In this document: positions 44,504 to 52,996 of the stretch, in pieces
Position numbering within the stretch: the first letter of the stretch is position 1
Layout: every line of letters starts with the position of its first letter
NCBI RefSeq assembly: GCF_009664835.1
Contig: NZ_CP045929.1
Location: 2,542,001-2,606,000, forward strand
Direction of reading: 5' to 3'
Length of the DNA: 64,000 nucleotides
DNA from: Allosaccharopolyspora coralli
GTDB taxonomy: Bacteria; Actinomycetota; Actinomycetes; Mycobacteriales; Pseudonocardiaceae
The notes under the pieces: generated by a model
The model's database searches: none
The model's input: only the letters and a program-made list of their open reading frames with translations
Told to the model about the DNA's origin: nothing
Program-made: the position numbers and the translations under genes

Positions 44504-45487
44504 CTACGCGACGTGACGAGAACCAGCGCCGGGCGAGCCGCACAACTGCTCGGCCAACCTCCCGGGAAATGTCCGTTCGGTCGCGAGCACGACTCGCACG
44601 CTGGCCCCCTCCTGGGCCGGAAAACCCCGGTACTTCCCGCGAGTGTCGGCGATGGTGACGCCGCGGGCCGGACCGTCACCGGTTTCCACCTCGACCGCAA
44701 CGATCGGCCCCAGCACGACGGGAACATCGCCCACCGCAATCGCCGCTGCGAGGGGGTCGTGGCACGCGGCTCGCCGAACGCCGAAAACATCCTGCTCGTA
44801 GAAGTCGAGGTAGTGCTCCAGGATCGTCGCCGCGAAGGTGGCGACCGGCGAATCCGCCGCGCCGAGCCGGTTCTTGACCTCTTCGGTGAGGACTTCGGCC
44901 ATCGTGACGTCCAGCGGCACGAGGGTGACGTTCCATCCGGCCTGGAGCACCATCCCGGCGGCCTCGGGATCGTTGTGGATGTTCGCTTCGGCCGCAGGGG
45001 TGGCATTGCCCGGGTGGTGGATCGCACCGCCCATGACGGTGACATGCTTCACGAGATCGGGCAGCTTCGGCTCCAGCAGCAACGCCGTCGCCAGGTTCGT
45101 CAGGGGACCGATCGCGAGTAGATGCAACTCTCCGGGGGACTCCCGTGCGAGCCGTACGATCAGTTCCGCGGCGGGCTCCGAAATCGGTGTCGACCTCGGT
45201 GCGGGCAGGCCCGTGTCGCCCAGCCCGTCATCCCCGTGCACGGACGGTGCCGGAGAGAAGGTCCCGCGCCAATTGCTGCGGGCACCGACGGCCACAGGGA
45301 TGTGCTGCCGCCCCACGAGTTCGAGCACGCGCAGCGAGTTGTCCGCAGCCGTGTCGGCGTCGGTGTTGCCGAAAACCGTCGTCACCGCACGGATGTCGAC
45401 GTCCGGATCGTGGAGGAGGTAGAGCAACGCCAGCGCATCATCGATGCCGGTGTCGCAATCGACGATCAACGTTTCCTTCGGCGCCAT
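44504..45487 (-). CDS. Inosine/uridine-preferring nucleoside hydrolase
   Basis: Predicted 327 aa from the ATG at 45487 (MAPKETLIVDCDTGIDDALA). The DCDTGIDDA motif binds calcium; VTVMGGAIHHPGNATPAAEA, NIHNDPEAA and ACHDPLAAA complete the active site. The enzyme splits ribonucleosides to base and ribose. With adenosine deaminase (47982) and ribokinase (43500) it completes a purine-nucleoside route. It lies 47 bp after gntR. Confidence 0.9.
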   Translation of the reverse strand: MAPKETLIVDCDTGIDDALALLYLLHDPDVDIRAVTTVFGNTDADTAADNSLRVLELVGRQHIPVAVGARSNWRGTFSPAPSVHGDDGLGDTGLPAPRSTPISEPAAELIVRLARESPGELHLLAIGPLTNLATALLLEPKLPDLVKHVTVMGGAIHHPGNATPAAEANIHNDPEAAGMVLQAGWNVTLVPLDVTMAEVLTEEVKNRLGAADSPVATFAATILEHYLDFYEQDVFGVRRAACHDPLAAAIAVGDVPVVLGPIVAVEVETGDGPARGVTIADTRGKYRGFPAQEGASVRVVLATERTFPGRLAEQLCGSPGAGSRHVA

Positions 45488-45534
45488 CGGTTGCCTTGCC
45501 TTTCTCCTTGACAGCGGATCGGTGACGCGATGCC

Positions 45535-46314
45535 TCATCGCGACTGCCGCACGGCGATGCCCGGTGCCCCACTGGGCAACACGTACTTGGTCGCCAGCAA
45601 GGGCATGCGGTCGACGGAGACGACCTGGGTGATCAGGACGACGGGCGTGTCCGGCGAGCGCTCGAACGTCAACCCGCGCCGACGGCCCAGCACGGTCGCG
45701 GTGACAGTACTGGCCCCGCTCAGCGGCAGGCCGGGATCTGCGGACGCGAGCGCGTGCAACATCGTGTGCGGCTGCGCTGTCCCGTCCTCCAGTGCCTGGA
45801 CCAACGCGGGATCAACCGCGGCGAGCGCCTCGTCGTGGACGGACCACTCCTCCACCAGGCACACCGCAACGCCCTCGACGTCGACGACGCTCTCCCAGAA
45901 ACGCACTTCGCAGCTAGCCGGGACCGGCAAGTGCTGCATCACGAGGTCGGTCGGCTCCTCGATGTCGCGCACAAGAGGCCGAACCTTGGCGGTGTCGACA
46001 CCCAGCAGGCTCTCGATCGGCTGCAACCGCTCGAAACCACGACGGGCGGGTCCGTCGCTGACGGTCCTGCCCACGCCGCGCCGAACGGTGATCACGCCGT
46101 CCTCCTGCAGCAGGATCAGCGCCTCCCGGAGTGCCGGCCTACTCACACCGAGCGACGAGGCGAGCTCGGGCTCGGACGGCAGCGTCGAACCCGCCGGATA
46201 GGTCCCCACACGAATCGCGTCGACGATTCGTTCGTAAAGCTCCACGACTGGACGCCGCTGCGGTCGTCTGCCCGCCACGGTGCGCACCCCCTGAGTACGG
46301 TTGCTGTCAGACAA
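45535..46314 (-). CDS. GntR-family (HutC/UTRA) repressor of the nucleoside locus
   Basis: Predicted 259 aa. The wHTH is IVDAIRVGTYPAGSTLPSEP, ELASSLGVSRPALREALILL; a UTRA-like ligand domain follows (CEVRFWESVVDVEGVAVCLV). The best start is a TTG at 46314 (leading to MSDSNRTQG), because AGGATGGG lies upstream; a downstream GTG at 46287 is an alternative. The TTG lies inside the half-operator at 46305-46316, implying tight autoregulation. Confidence 0.8.
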   Translation of the reverse strand: MSDSNRTQGVRTVAGRRPQRRPVVELYERIVDAIRVGTYPAGSTLPSEPELASSLGVSRPALREALILLQEDGVITVRRGVGRTVSDGPARRGFERLQPIESLLGVDTAKVRPLVRDIEEPTDLVMQHLPVPASCEVRFWESVVDVEGVAVCLVEEWSVHDEALAAVDPALVQALEDGTAQPHTMLHALASADPGLPLSGASTVTATVLGRRRGLTFERSPDTPVVLITQVVSVDRMPLLATKYVLPSGAPGIAVRQSR

Positions 46315-46316
46315 GT
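46303..46316. promoter_or_regulatory. GntR half-operator overlapping the regulator's start codon
   Basis: GCTGTCAGACAAGT matches 12 of 14 positions of the perfect site at 46448-46462 and covers the TTG start codon of gntR. Confidence 0.6.
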
Positions 46317-46447
46317 AAAGAACCCATCCTGACTTCCGTCAAGACTTCGGAGCGATGCGTTCAGGAAGTAAACGGGCAGGAAGTCACCAGCACCCGGACC
46401 CTTGACTCCTCGAGCGTGAAGCGGTAAACCCTTCCCTCAACCGAGTC

Positions 46448-46462
46448 ACTTGTCTGACAAGT
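46448..46462. promoter_or_regulatory. Perfect palindromic GntR operator
   Basis: ACTTGTC-T-GACAAGT, a perfect 15-bp palindrome, lies about 100 bp upstream of the MFS gene (46560) and 134 bp from the gntR start. GntR/HutC regulators bind GT-N-AC sites of this kind; it should control both divergent units. Confidence 0.75.
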
Positions 46463-46559
46463 CGGCCCCGTCACACACGAAGACCGTTACTGCTCCACGT
46501 CGCCGCCCACCAGTACGCGGCCGACCTCCGCACCCGACCTCTCAAGGTGGAGGTTCCTC

Positions 46560-47969
46560 ATGACGACGGTCCATGACCAGTCGTTCGCCACGGCGTCACC
46601 AGCACGCCACGCCAGCCTGCTGACGGCCCTGGTGCTCGCGGTCGCCGGTTACCAGATCAACGCCACCATGCTCGCACCCGCGCTGCCCGACGTGATGGAG
46701 CGACTGCACACAAGCAGCGGGCCGGCCGGACTCGCCCAGACCCTGTTCTTCCTGTTCGCCGCCATCGGACAGATCACGATTGCACGGCTCAGCGACTACC
46801 TGGGCCGACGGCGAATGCTGCTCACGACGTTACTGTTCCTGATCCTTGGCGAGGCGGTATGCGCGCTCGCCCCGAACATCGAGATCTTCATCGTGGGCCG
46901 GATGCTGCAAGGCCTGTCCGCTGCGACGTTCGCCCTCTCTTACCTGATTTTGCACGAGTTGCTGTCGCCCGGGAAGTTCGGGCGTGCGCTCGGCATCATC
47001 ACCGCGGTCAACGGCGGTATCGCCGGCGTGGACGCGATCGTCGGCGGCACGGTGGCCGACACCGTCGGGTTCCGCGGCATCTTCCTGCTCAGCCTGCTGC
47101 TCACGCTGGTCGCTATCGGCGTCGTGTACTTCTCGGTTCCTGCCACGAACGTGCCGCGCCCGGGCACGATGGACTGGAAGGGAGCCAGCCTGCTGGCTGT
47201 CGGCCTCACCGGCGTCCTGCTCGCTCTCAACGAGGGCGGGAACTCGGGCTGGGTCTCTCCCGGCCCTCTCGTCCTCCTGGTCGGCGGGCTGCTCTGCCTC
47301 GTGCTGTTCCCCCGCGTGGAGAGAGGGAATCCCGACGCTCTCATCGACACCTCGGCCCTGGCGTCCCGCCGAGTCTGGCCCCTGCTGCTGACGACCGTGT
47401 TCACGCTGGCCGGGGTGTTCGGGATGCTCAACTTCACCATTCCGCTGCTCACCCAGACCCCAGACGCCGGGTACGGGATGTCGGCCACCACCTCGGCCGT
47501 CCTGTTCCTCGCCCCGGCGTCCGCCCTCGGTGTCATCGCGGCTCCCCTAGCCGGGCAGTTCGCACCTCGCATCGGCTGGCGACGTTCGGTGCTGATCGGT
47601 GTCATCGGCACGGCCGCCGCTTTCGTTCCGCTCGTGCTCTTCCCCGGAGCCCCTTGGGCCGTATTCGCCGCACTGGCTGTCCTCGGCATCACCTACACCG
47701 GATACAGCCTGACCGCGCTGACCGGCCTGGCCGTCGAGTCCGCCCCCGCGGACAAGCCCGGCTCCGTGCCCGGCCTCAACGGAGCGTGCTTCGGCATCGG
47801 CGCCTCCCTGGGCATCGCCGTCGCCGCCAGCGTCGTGGACGCCGTCACCGGTGGTGGCCCACCGACGTCCGGTGCTTTCCACGCCGCGCTCTGGTCGTCC
47901 GCCGCCTTCGTGGCCCTCGCTCTGATCACCGCCTTTCTCATCAAACCCGCATCACAACCGAACGAATAG
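46560..47969 (+). CDS. MFS transporter (14-helix DHA2-like), probable nucleoside permease
   Basis: Predicted 469 aa with about 14 helices. Loop 2-3 motif is RLSDYLGRRRMLLTTLLFLI. It lies 12 bp before the adenosine deaminase gene and behind the GntR operator, so uptake of nucleosides is the likely role; by family alone it could also be a drug exporter. Confidence 0.8.
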   Translation: MTTVHDQSFATASPARHASLLTALVLAVAGYQINATMLAPALPDVMERLHTSSGPAGLAQTLFFLFAAIGQITIARLSDYLGRRRMLLTTLLFLILGEAVCALAPNIEIFIVGRMLQGLSAATFALSYLILHELLSPGKFGRALGIITAVNGGIAGVDAIVGGTVADTVGFRGIFLLSLLLTLVAIGVVYFSVPATNVPRPGTMDWKGASLLAVGLTGVLLALNEGGNSGWVSPGPLVLLVGGLLCLVLFPRVERGNPDALIDTSALASRRVWPLLLTTVFTLAGVFGMLNFTIPLLTQTPDAGYGMSATTSAVLFLAPASALGVIAAPLAGQFAPRIGWRRSVLIGVIGTAAAFVPLVLFPGAPWAVFAALAVLGITYTGYSLTALTGLAVESAPADKPGSVPGLNGACFGIGASLGIAVAASVVDAVTGGGPPTSGAFHAALWSSAAFVALALITAFLIKPASQPNE

Positions 47970-47981
47970 GAGGTAACCGTC

Positions 47982-49115
47982 GTGCACGATGTGCCGACCC
48001 CCGACCAGATCCAGCGTGCCCCGAAGGTGCTACTCCACGACCACCTCGACGGTGGAGTACGCCCGAAGACAGTGGCGGAGCTGGCAGAACTGACCGGATA
48101 CGACGCGCTGCCAACGTCCGATGTGGACGGCCTCACGAAGTGGTTCGCTGCGGCGACCGAAGCCGGGTCGCTGGAGGAGTACCTGGAACGATTCGTGCAC
48201 ACGGTCGGGATCATGCAAACCGCTGCCGCGATCAGCCGGGTGGCCGCGGAATGCGCGGAGGACCTCGCGGCCGACGGCGTCGTGTACGCCGAAGTGCGTT
48301 ACGCGCCCGAGCTGAGCACCCACAAGGGGCTGTCGCTCGACGAGGTAGTCGAAGCGATCCTCGACGGTTTCCGCCAAGGCACCGCCCGTGCGGGTCACTC
48401 CGGACACCATATCCGCGTCGGTGTGCTGTTGTGCGCGATGCGCCAGGAGTCCCGGGCGAAGGAGATCGCCGAGCTCGCGGTGAAGTACCGCGACCACGGT
48501 GTCGTCGGCTTCGACATCGCCGGGCCGGAAGCGGGTTTCCCACCCACCCGGTCACTCGACGCCTTCGAGTACCTGCGGCGGGAGAACTGCCACTTCACCA
48601 TTCACGCCGGGGAAGGCTTCGGCTTGCCGTCCATCTGGGAGGCCATCCAGTGGTGCGGCGCCGCGCGCCTCGGCCACGGAGTCCGCATCGTCGAGGACAT
48701 CGCTGTGGCTGAGGACGGCAGCACCCGGCTCGGACGGCTGGCGTCCTTCGTGCGGGACCGGCGCATCCCGTTGGAGATGTGCCCCCGGTCGAACGTCCAC
48801 ACGGGCACTGTCAGCTCGCTCGCGGACCACCCGATCGCCCTGTTGCGACAGCTGAACTTCCGGGTCACGGTCAACACCGACAACCGGTTGATGAGCCAGA
48901 CTTCGATGACCCGCGAGTTCGCCGAACTGGCCGAGCACTTCGGCTACGGACTCGACGATCTCCAGTGGTTCACGATCAACGCGATGAAATCCGCCTTCAT
49001 CCCGTTCGACCAGCGCCTCGCGCTGATCGACGAGGTCATCAAACCCGGTTACGCCGCACTGCGATCGGAGTTCGTGTTCGACTCGGTGGCTCAGTACACC
49101 GCCGCGCGGCGCTGA
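47982..49115 (+). CDS. add: Adenosine deaminase
   Basis: Predicted 377 aa from the GTG at 47982, after a strong AGGAGGTAA. Zinc ligands are in [12 protein letters not shown] and [19 protein letters not shown] and [12 protein letters not shown] supply the remaining ligand region, where the usual NTDDP is NTDNR. The NTDD-to-NTDN change alters one Asp of the conserved pair but the first Asp ligand remains. It converts adenosine to inosine for the nucleoside hydrolase. Confidence 0.92.
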   Translation: MHDVPTPDQIQRAPKVLLHDHLDGGVRPKTVAELAELTGYDALPTSDVDGLTKWFAAATEAGSLEEYLERFVHTVGIMQTAAAISRVAAECAEDLAADGVVYAEVRYAPELSTHKGLSLDEVVEAILDGFRQGTARAGHSGHHIRVGVLLCAMRQESRAKEIAELAVKYRDHGVVGFDIAGPEAGFPPTRSLDAFEYLRRENCHFTIHAGEGFGLPSIWEAIQWCGAARLGHGVRIVEDIAVAEDGSTRLGRLASFVRDRRIPLEMCPRSNVHTGTVSSLADHPIALLRQLNFRVTVNTDNRLMSQTSMTREFAELAEHFGYGLDDLQWFTINAMKSAFIPFDQRLALIDEVIKPGYAALRSEFVFDSVAQYTAARR

Positions 49116-49128
49116 GCCGACGAGATCG

Positions 49129-49170
49129 GCGTGGGTGTGCCTCGCTCGGCCAAGCCCGGCACACCCACGC
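49129..49170 (+). terminator. Strong terminator hairpin after adenosine deaminase
   Basis: GCGTGGGTGTGCC (49129-49141) and GGCACACCCACGC (49158-49170) form a perfect 13-bp stem with a 16-nt loop, 13 nt after the stop. Confidence 0.75.
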
Positions 49171-49428
49171 TCGAACACCTACCTGTTCACCGTGGAGGGC
49201 CGTCGTGTTCCGTTCCACGCCCAACCAACCCTTCGACGTCGCCTTCGCCACGTGGCTGACCAGCGGATCCTTCCGCTGTACGGGGTGATACGAACTCGCG
49301 CGAGGTGATCAGATCCTGCATTGGCCCCATTGCCGATGTCAGTTCTTGGCAGATCGAACGAGAGCGCAGCCATTGACCCTAAACGCTGTCTTCTAATTGA
49401 TCTTCTGGTGGTGTGGTGGGGCTTGCGG

Positions 49429-49890
49429 TCAGCCGGTGAGGGCGAGGTTGCGGAGGTAGGCGATTCCGGAGGCGGTGTCGGCGAGGGTGTGGGCGGCGCG
49501 TCGGTAGTCACGCAGGCTCTTCCAGGTCTTCATGCCTACCAGGGCGTGTTCGACGCGGGCTCGGACTCGTCGGTGGGTGGCATTGAGATCTTCTTGCCAC
49601 TCGCTGCCGTCGGCGATCACCGGCCGTCCGACAAGGGTCTGTTCGATGCCGGATTCCCGATAGACGGTGCAGGAGTTGCGGTTACCCGGCTGCTAGTCAC
49701 CGGTGGCAACCACGAGGCGGCTGTCGGCGTCGATAGCGACCTGCAGGTTGGTCGAGTACCGATCGTCTTTCGACGGCGCAGCCAATCGATGGTCCCGCGT
49801 GGGCACCAGCGTGCCGTCCACGATCGCGACCTGATCTGTACAGCGTTTGCGCACCGGGGCCAAAGCCAGCAGCGGACCGAGCGTGTCCAC
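49429..49890 (-). pseudogene. Decayed IS5-type transposase, copy A
   Basis: In broken frames the minus strand reads DQVAIVDGTLVPTRDH, DRYSTNLQVAIDADSRLVVA, ATHRRVRARVEHALVGMKTW and YLRNLALTG. This is the DDE_Tnp_4 transposase of actinobacterial IS5-type elements (VDGTLVPTRDH and ARVEHALVGMKTWK are diagnostic). The N-terminal half is missing and at least one frameshift is present. Copy B lies at 57339-57890 in the same orientation. Confidence 0.68.
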
Positions 49891-50512
49891 CGTTGCGCGG
49901 CGTGCGAACGGAAGATGGAAGGCAGCCCTCGCGCACACGGCATGTACTACCGCTGCCCTGCCCGCACGCTGGCACCCGGCTCGGCGGTCCTGGCATCCCA
50001 TCCCCCGGCGGTATATCTCCGCGAGGACCTCATTCGCGACGCTGTCAACGGTTGGCTCGGATACCTCTTCCACCCGGACAACGTGGACGGCACCGTGGCG
50101 GCGTTGGTCACTTTCCAGGACGAGCCGTCCGCGTGTCCCAAGGATCACGAGAAGCTGAAGAAGCGGGTCGCCGATACCGAGGCTCGGCTACGGCGCTGCC
50201 AAGCCGCTATCGAGTCAGGAGTAGACCCGCCGCGTTGGTCGAGGTGATCAACGATGCCCAAGCGCAGCGCGCAGCCGCGAAAGCCGAACTGGAGAGCGCG
50301 CCCGCACCGAACGCCCTCGGTCACGCCGAGGTACACGCGATGATCGATTCTCTCTCGGCGACGTAGGCGAGGCGCTGTCCCGAGAGAAACCGGACAGCTT
50401 GGCGAACCTCTACACGGCCGTTGGCCTGCAAGTTCGCTACGAGAGCGAGGCTCGTACTGCGAATGTGACTATCCAACCAGTAAGCCGGGTGAATAGTGTG
50501 CGTGTCCGAGGG
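49891..50512 (+). pseudogene. Serine recombinase remnant ending at an att-like site
   Basis: Frames read RCAACERKMEGSPRAHGMYY and YLREDLIRDAVNGWLGYLFH, then AALVEVINDAQAQRAAAKAE, then EKPDSLANLYTAVGLQVRYE to VSRVNSVRVRGG. This is the zinc-ribbon, coiled-coil and C-terminal part of a large serine integrase; two frameshifts are visible and the catalytic domain has been replaced by transposase debris. The gene ends in the att-like sequence, as is usual for an integrase beside its attachment site. Confidence 0.7.
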
Positions 50513-50520
50513 GGACTTGA
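50502..50520. repeat. Att-like direct repeat, copy 2
   Basis: GTGTCCGAGGGGGACTTGA repeats 33576-33595. On the minus strand it continues as a T-arm-like stem (GGGGG TTCAAGT CCCCC) with a 3' acceptor-like CGGACAC. A complete tRNA is not supported. Probable integrase attachment site. Confidence 0.5.
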
Positions 50521-50600
50521 ACCCCCACCAGTGGGAGCGATCCCCGAACCGGGGATTCATCTCCATGCCACAGACACTAAGGGACACCGCCCAGACCTAA

Positions 50601-51471
50601 GACGATGTCTCATTTGGTCTTCTGGAGGCGTTTGAAGCAGACGAGCATTGCGGCCAGGGCGAGGAAGGCTTTGAAGGTGTCGGCGCGGCGTTCGTAGCGC
50701 AGGGTCAGGCGGCGGTAGCCGGACAACCAGGAAAAAGAACGTTCGACGACCCAACGGTGCCGACCGAGCCTTTCGCTGGACTCGACGCCTTTGCGGGCCA
50801 GACGAGGACGAATGCCGTGGTCACGGAGCCAGCGGCGGCGATCCGCGCTGTTGTAGGCCTTGTCTCCGTGCAGCTTGGCGGGTTTCCGGCGACGCGGCCC
50901 GCGCCGGCACCGGATCGCCGGGAGCGCGTTGACCAGCGGAATCATCGCGTACCCGTCGGCGGTGTTAGCCGCCGAGATCCCGGTCGACAACGGCAGCCCG
51001 CTCACGTCGGTCAGGACGTGGAGTTTCGAGCCGGGTTTCGCCCGGTCAACCGGACTCGGTCCGGTCATGCCGCCCCTTTTTTGGCCCTCACGGCGGCGGC
51101 GTCGACCACGGCACGGGACCAGTCGACCAGGCCCTGGCTGCCTAACTCGTCGAGGACGGCGTGATGAATCCGGGCCCACAGCCCGGCTTCGGTCCAGCGC
51201 ACGAACCACCGGTGCGCGGTCGGGACCGTCACCCCGAACGACGGCGGCAGATACCGCCACGCACACCCGCTGGTCACTACGTACACGATCGCGGTGAACA
51301 CCTTCCGCGAATCCACCGCAGCCCGACCACCGCCCTGCGGACGGCCCTTGACCTCGGGAATCAACGGCTCCACCAGCTCCCACAGCTCGTCAGGAACAAG
51401 CCTTCGCGACAACGCATCCACAATGGATGATCATCCCCTATCAGCACCCAAGATCCAAACGAGACATCGTC
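50601..51471. mobile_element. Intact IS5-family (IS427 group) insertion sequence, 871 bp
   Basis: Both ends begin GACGATGTCTC and continue with imperfect inverted repeats of about 24 bp. A 3-bp target duplication TAA flanks it (50598-50600 and 51472-51474). It carries a two-frame transposase on the minus strand with a slippery A6G run. The clean ends and direct repeats suggest a recent insertion into the arsenic island. Confidence 0.82.
50610..51421 (-). CDS. IS5-family transposase made by programmed -1 frameshifting
   Basis: The first frame (51421-51065, 118 aa, MDALSRRLVPDELWELVEPL) holds the N-terminal domain. It ends RAKKGAA* after the slippery CCAAAAAAGGGG (complement of 51073-51084 region, T6 at 51077-51082). 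A -1 shift joins frame two, with PVDRAKPGSKLHVLTDVSGL, KLHGDKAYNSADRRRWLRDH and GRHRWVVERSFSWLSGYRRL, the DDE catalytic core, ending at 50610. Fused length is about 270 aa, normal for this group. Confidence 0.82.
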
Positions 51472-51472
51472 T

Positions 51473-51992
51473 AAGCAAGCATCCTCGATTCGCCCGTGTT
51501 GACTCGGCCAGGAGGAAGCCGTCCCTCCCAGCGCTGCTCCTCAATCGGCGCTGTCGACGACCATCCAACACGTCCACCCGGGCTGCTCCGGACGCACCAA
51601 AGGTCACGAACACAACGCTCGTCGCGATCCCGTCCGGATCCACCAACCGGTCCTGTGAGAGCGGCCGGCGGGATTTGACCCCTTGACTGCCAGAGCAGTC
51701 CACACAGGACGGTGACCTGCGCAGACGGAGAATCCCCAGGTAGCGGCTATTCACCTGGGTGCAGCTTGGCGCAGTACAACCCACCGCGCGACAACTACGT
51801 CCTCCCACTTTCCTCCCACCGCCAGCGACAAAGACGTGTTGACGCGACCTGCTCGGAGCCACACCAACGCGCGCAAGCGCTGCCCGCTCCTGTCCTCCAC
51901 CATCCGATCGCGCCGAGACGACCGCGCGACGTGCGGTGTTCGTGGTCAATGCTGTCGGGGCCCCGGCACGGGTTGGGACACCGACGGGCAGC
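51473..51992. other. Region between IS and VOC gene, no gene recognised
   Basis: No reading frame shows family motifs. A small hairpin GACTGC-CAGA-GCAGTC lies at 51685-51700. It is probably debris of the target region. Confidence 0.35.
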
Positions 51993-52457
51993 TCAGGCGC
52001 TGGCTGCTGCCGAGGTGGTCTCGGTGGTGCAGCACTCCGACCCGCAGCACTCTGCCGGTTCGGTGGCAAGGCTGTCCTGGCCGAACTCTGCTGAGTCGGC
52101 CTTGACAACGTAGACCTCCCACGGCTCGCGACCGGGCCCGTGTACCCAGACCTTGTCCTGGGTGGCGTAGCAACACGTGGTGTCGTCTTCGACCTGAGTG
52201 AACAGGCCGAGCTCCGACAACCGCTGAGTGGCGTCGTGGACGGTGTCGCTGTCGGCGACCTCGACACCGAGGTGGTCCATCACCGTGTCCTGACCGGACT
52301 CGCCTTCCAGGAGGACGAGCTTCAGCGGCGGCTCGGCCACGGCGAAGTTGGCGTAGCCCGGCCGGAGCTTGACCGGCTCGGTGCCGAACAACTTGCTGTA
52401 GAACTCGATCGACCCCTGCAGGTCACCGACCCGCAGAGCCAGCTGGATCCGGGACAT
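51993..52457 (-). CDS. VOC-family metal/metalloid resistance protein (ArsI/CadI-like)
   Basis: Predicted 154 aa from the ATG at 52457, after AAGGAGTAGC. Vicinal-oxygen-chelate fold: MSRIQLALRVGDLQGSIEFY, DHLGVEVADSDTVHDATQRL and PWEVYVVKADS. The cysteine pair in TTCCYATQDKVW and the Cys-rich C terminus (ECCGSECCTTE) are typical of ArsI C-As lyases and CadI. ArsI cleaves the carbon-arsenic bond of organoarsenicals; CadI is cadmium-induced. The arsenic setting favours the first. An ArsR-type operator lies 63 bp upstream. Confidence 0.82.
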   Translation of the reverse strand: MSRIQLALRVGDLQGSIEFYSKLFGTEPVKLRPGYANFAVAEPPLKLVLLEGESGQDTVMDHLGVEVADSDTVHDATQRLSELGLFTQVEDDTTCCYATQDKVWVHGPGREPWEVYVVKADSAEFGQDSLATEPAECCGSECCTTETTSAAASA

Positions 52458-52519
52458 CGCTACTCCTTGATTAGATGCTTCTCGAACCAATACTTGTAGT
52501 TTGCTCCCTGCCTCGACAG

Positions 52520-52545
52520 CTGTCAACATAGAGACCTGTCGAAAT
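52520..52545. promoter_or_regulatory. ArsR-type operator upstream of the VOC gene and arsD
   Basis: CTGTCAA-N-ATAGAG-N3-TGTCGAA matches 54849-54873 at the arsR start with few changes. It lies between the VOC gene and arsD, so it can control both directions. Confidence 0.65.
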
Positions 52546-52613
52546 AAGGTGCGGCGTGGCTGTGGTCGCTGACCGCCGCCCGCGCCTGTGTCCGCGTCAA
52601 GGGAGCCTGAAGG

Positions 52614-52994
52614 ATGTCTGTGGTCGAGGTGTATGACCCGGCGATGTGTTGTTCCACCGGTGTGTGCGGTCCGTCGGTGGATCCGGCGTTGACCCAGTTC
52701 GCTGCCGACATGGATTGGCTCGGTGGGGCTGGAGTGACCGTGCAGCGTTTCGGTTTGGCGTCCGAGCCCGGCAAGTTCACCGAGAACACGGCGGTCAGCA
52801 CGTTGCTCACCGAACAGGGCGAGAAGGCACTGCCGGCGGTGCTGGTCGACGGCACGCTGCAGTGTTCCGGTCGGTATCCGACCCGGGTGGAGCTGGCCGT
52901 CTGGACCGGTATGGCCACCGAGCGGCCCAGTGTGCCCATCGTTGAGCAGTCCGGCGCTGACGGTGGCTGCGGCTGCGGGCCTGGGGAGTGCTGA
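52614..52994 (+). CDS. arsD: ArsD arsenite metallochaperone
   Basis: Predicted 126 aa. Cys12, Cys13 and Cys18 (MCCSTGVC) keep the same spacing and numbering as the arsenite-binding cysteines of plasmid R773 ArsD. The C terminus (GGCGCGPGEC) is Cys-rich. ArsD delivers As(III) to the ArsA ATPase, whose gene follows 2 bp later; the frameshift in ArsA may leave it without a partner. Confidence 0.9.
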   Translation: MSVVEVYDPAMCCSTGVCGPSVDPALTQFAADMDWLGGAGVTVQRFGLASEPGKFTENTAVSTLLTEQGEKALPAVLVDGTLQCSGRYPTRVELAVWTGMATERPSVPIVEQSGADGGCGCGPGEC

Positions 52995-52996
52995 AG

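Noticed and set aside
50502-50577. 76-nt tRNA on the minus strand
   Set aside because: The T-arm and a 7-bp acceptor-like pairing (GTGTCTG with CGGACAC) are present, but there is no canonical D-arm and the central stem lacks a U33-containing anticodon loop. Treated as an att/tRNA-3'-end-like repeat.
51661-51700. Second tRNA-like 3' end beside GACTGC-CAGA-GCAGTC
   Set aside because: Only a partial T-arm-like string; stem pairing is poor.
51431-52267. 278-residue minus-strand frame
   Set aside because: Overlaps the VOC gene in another frame and shows no domain.
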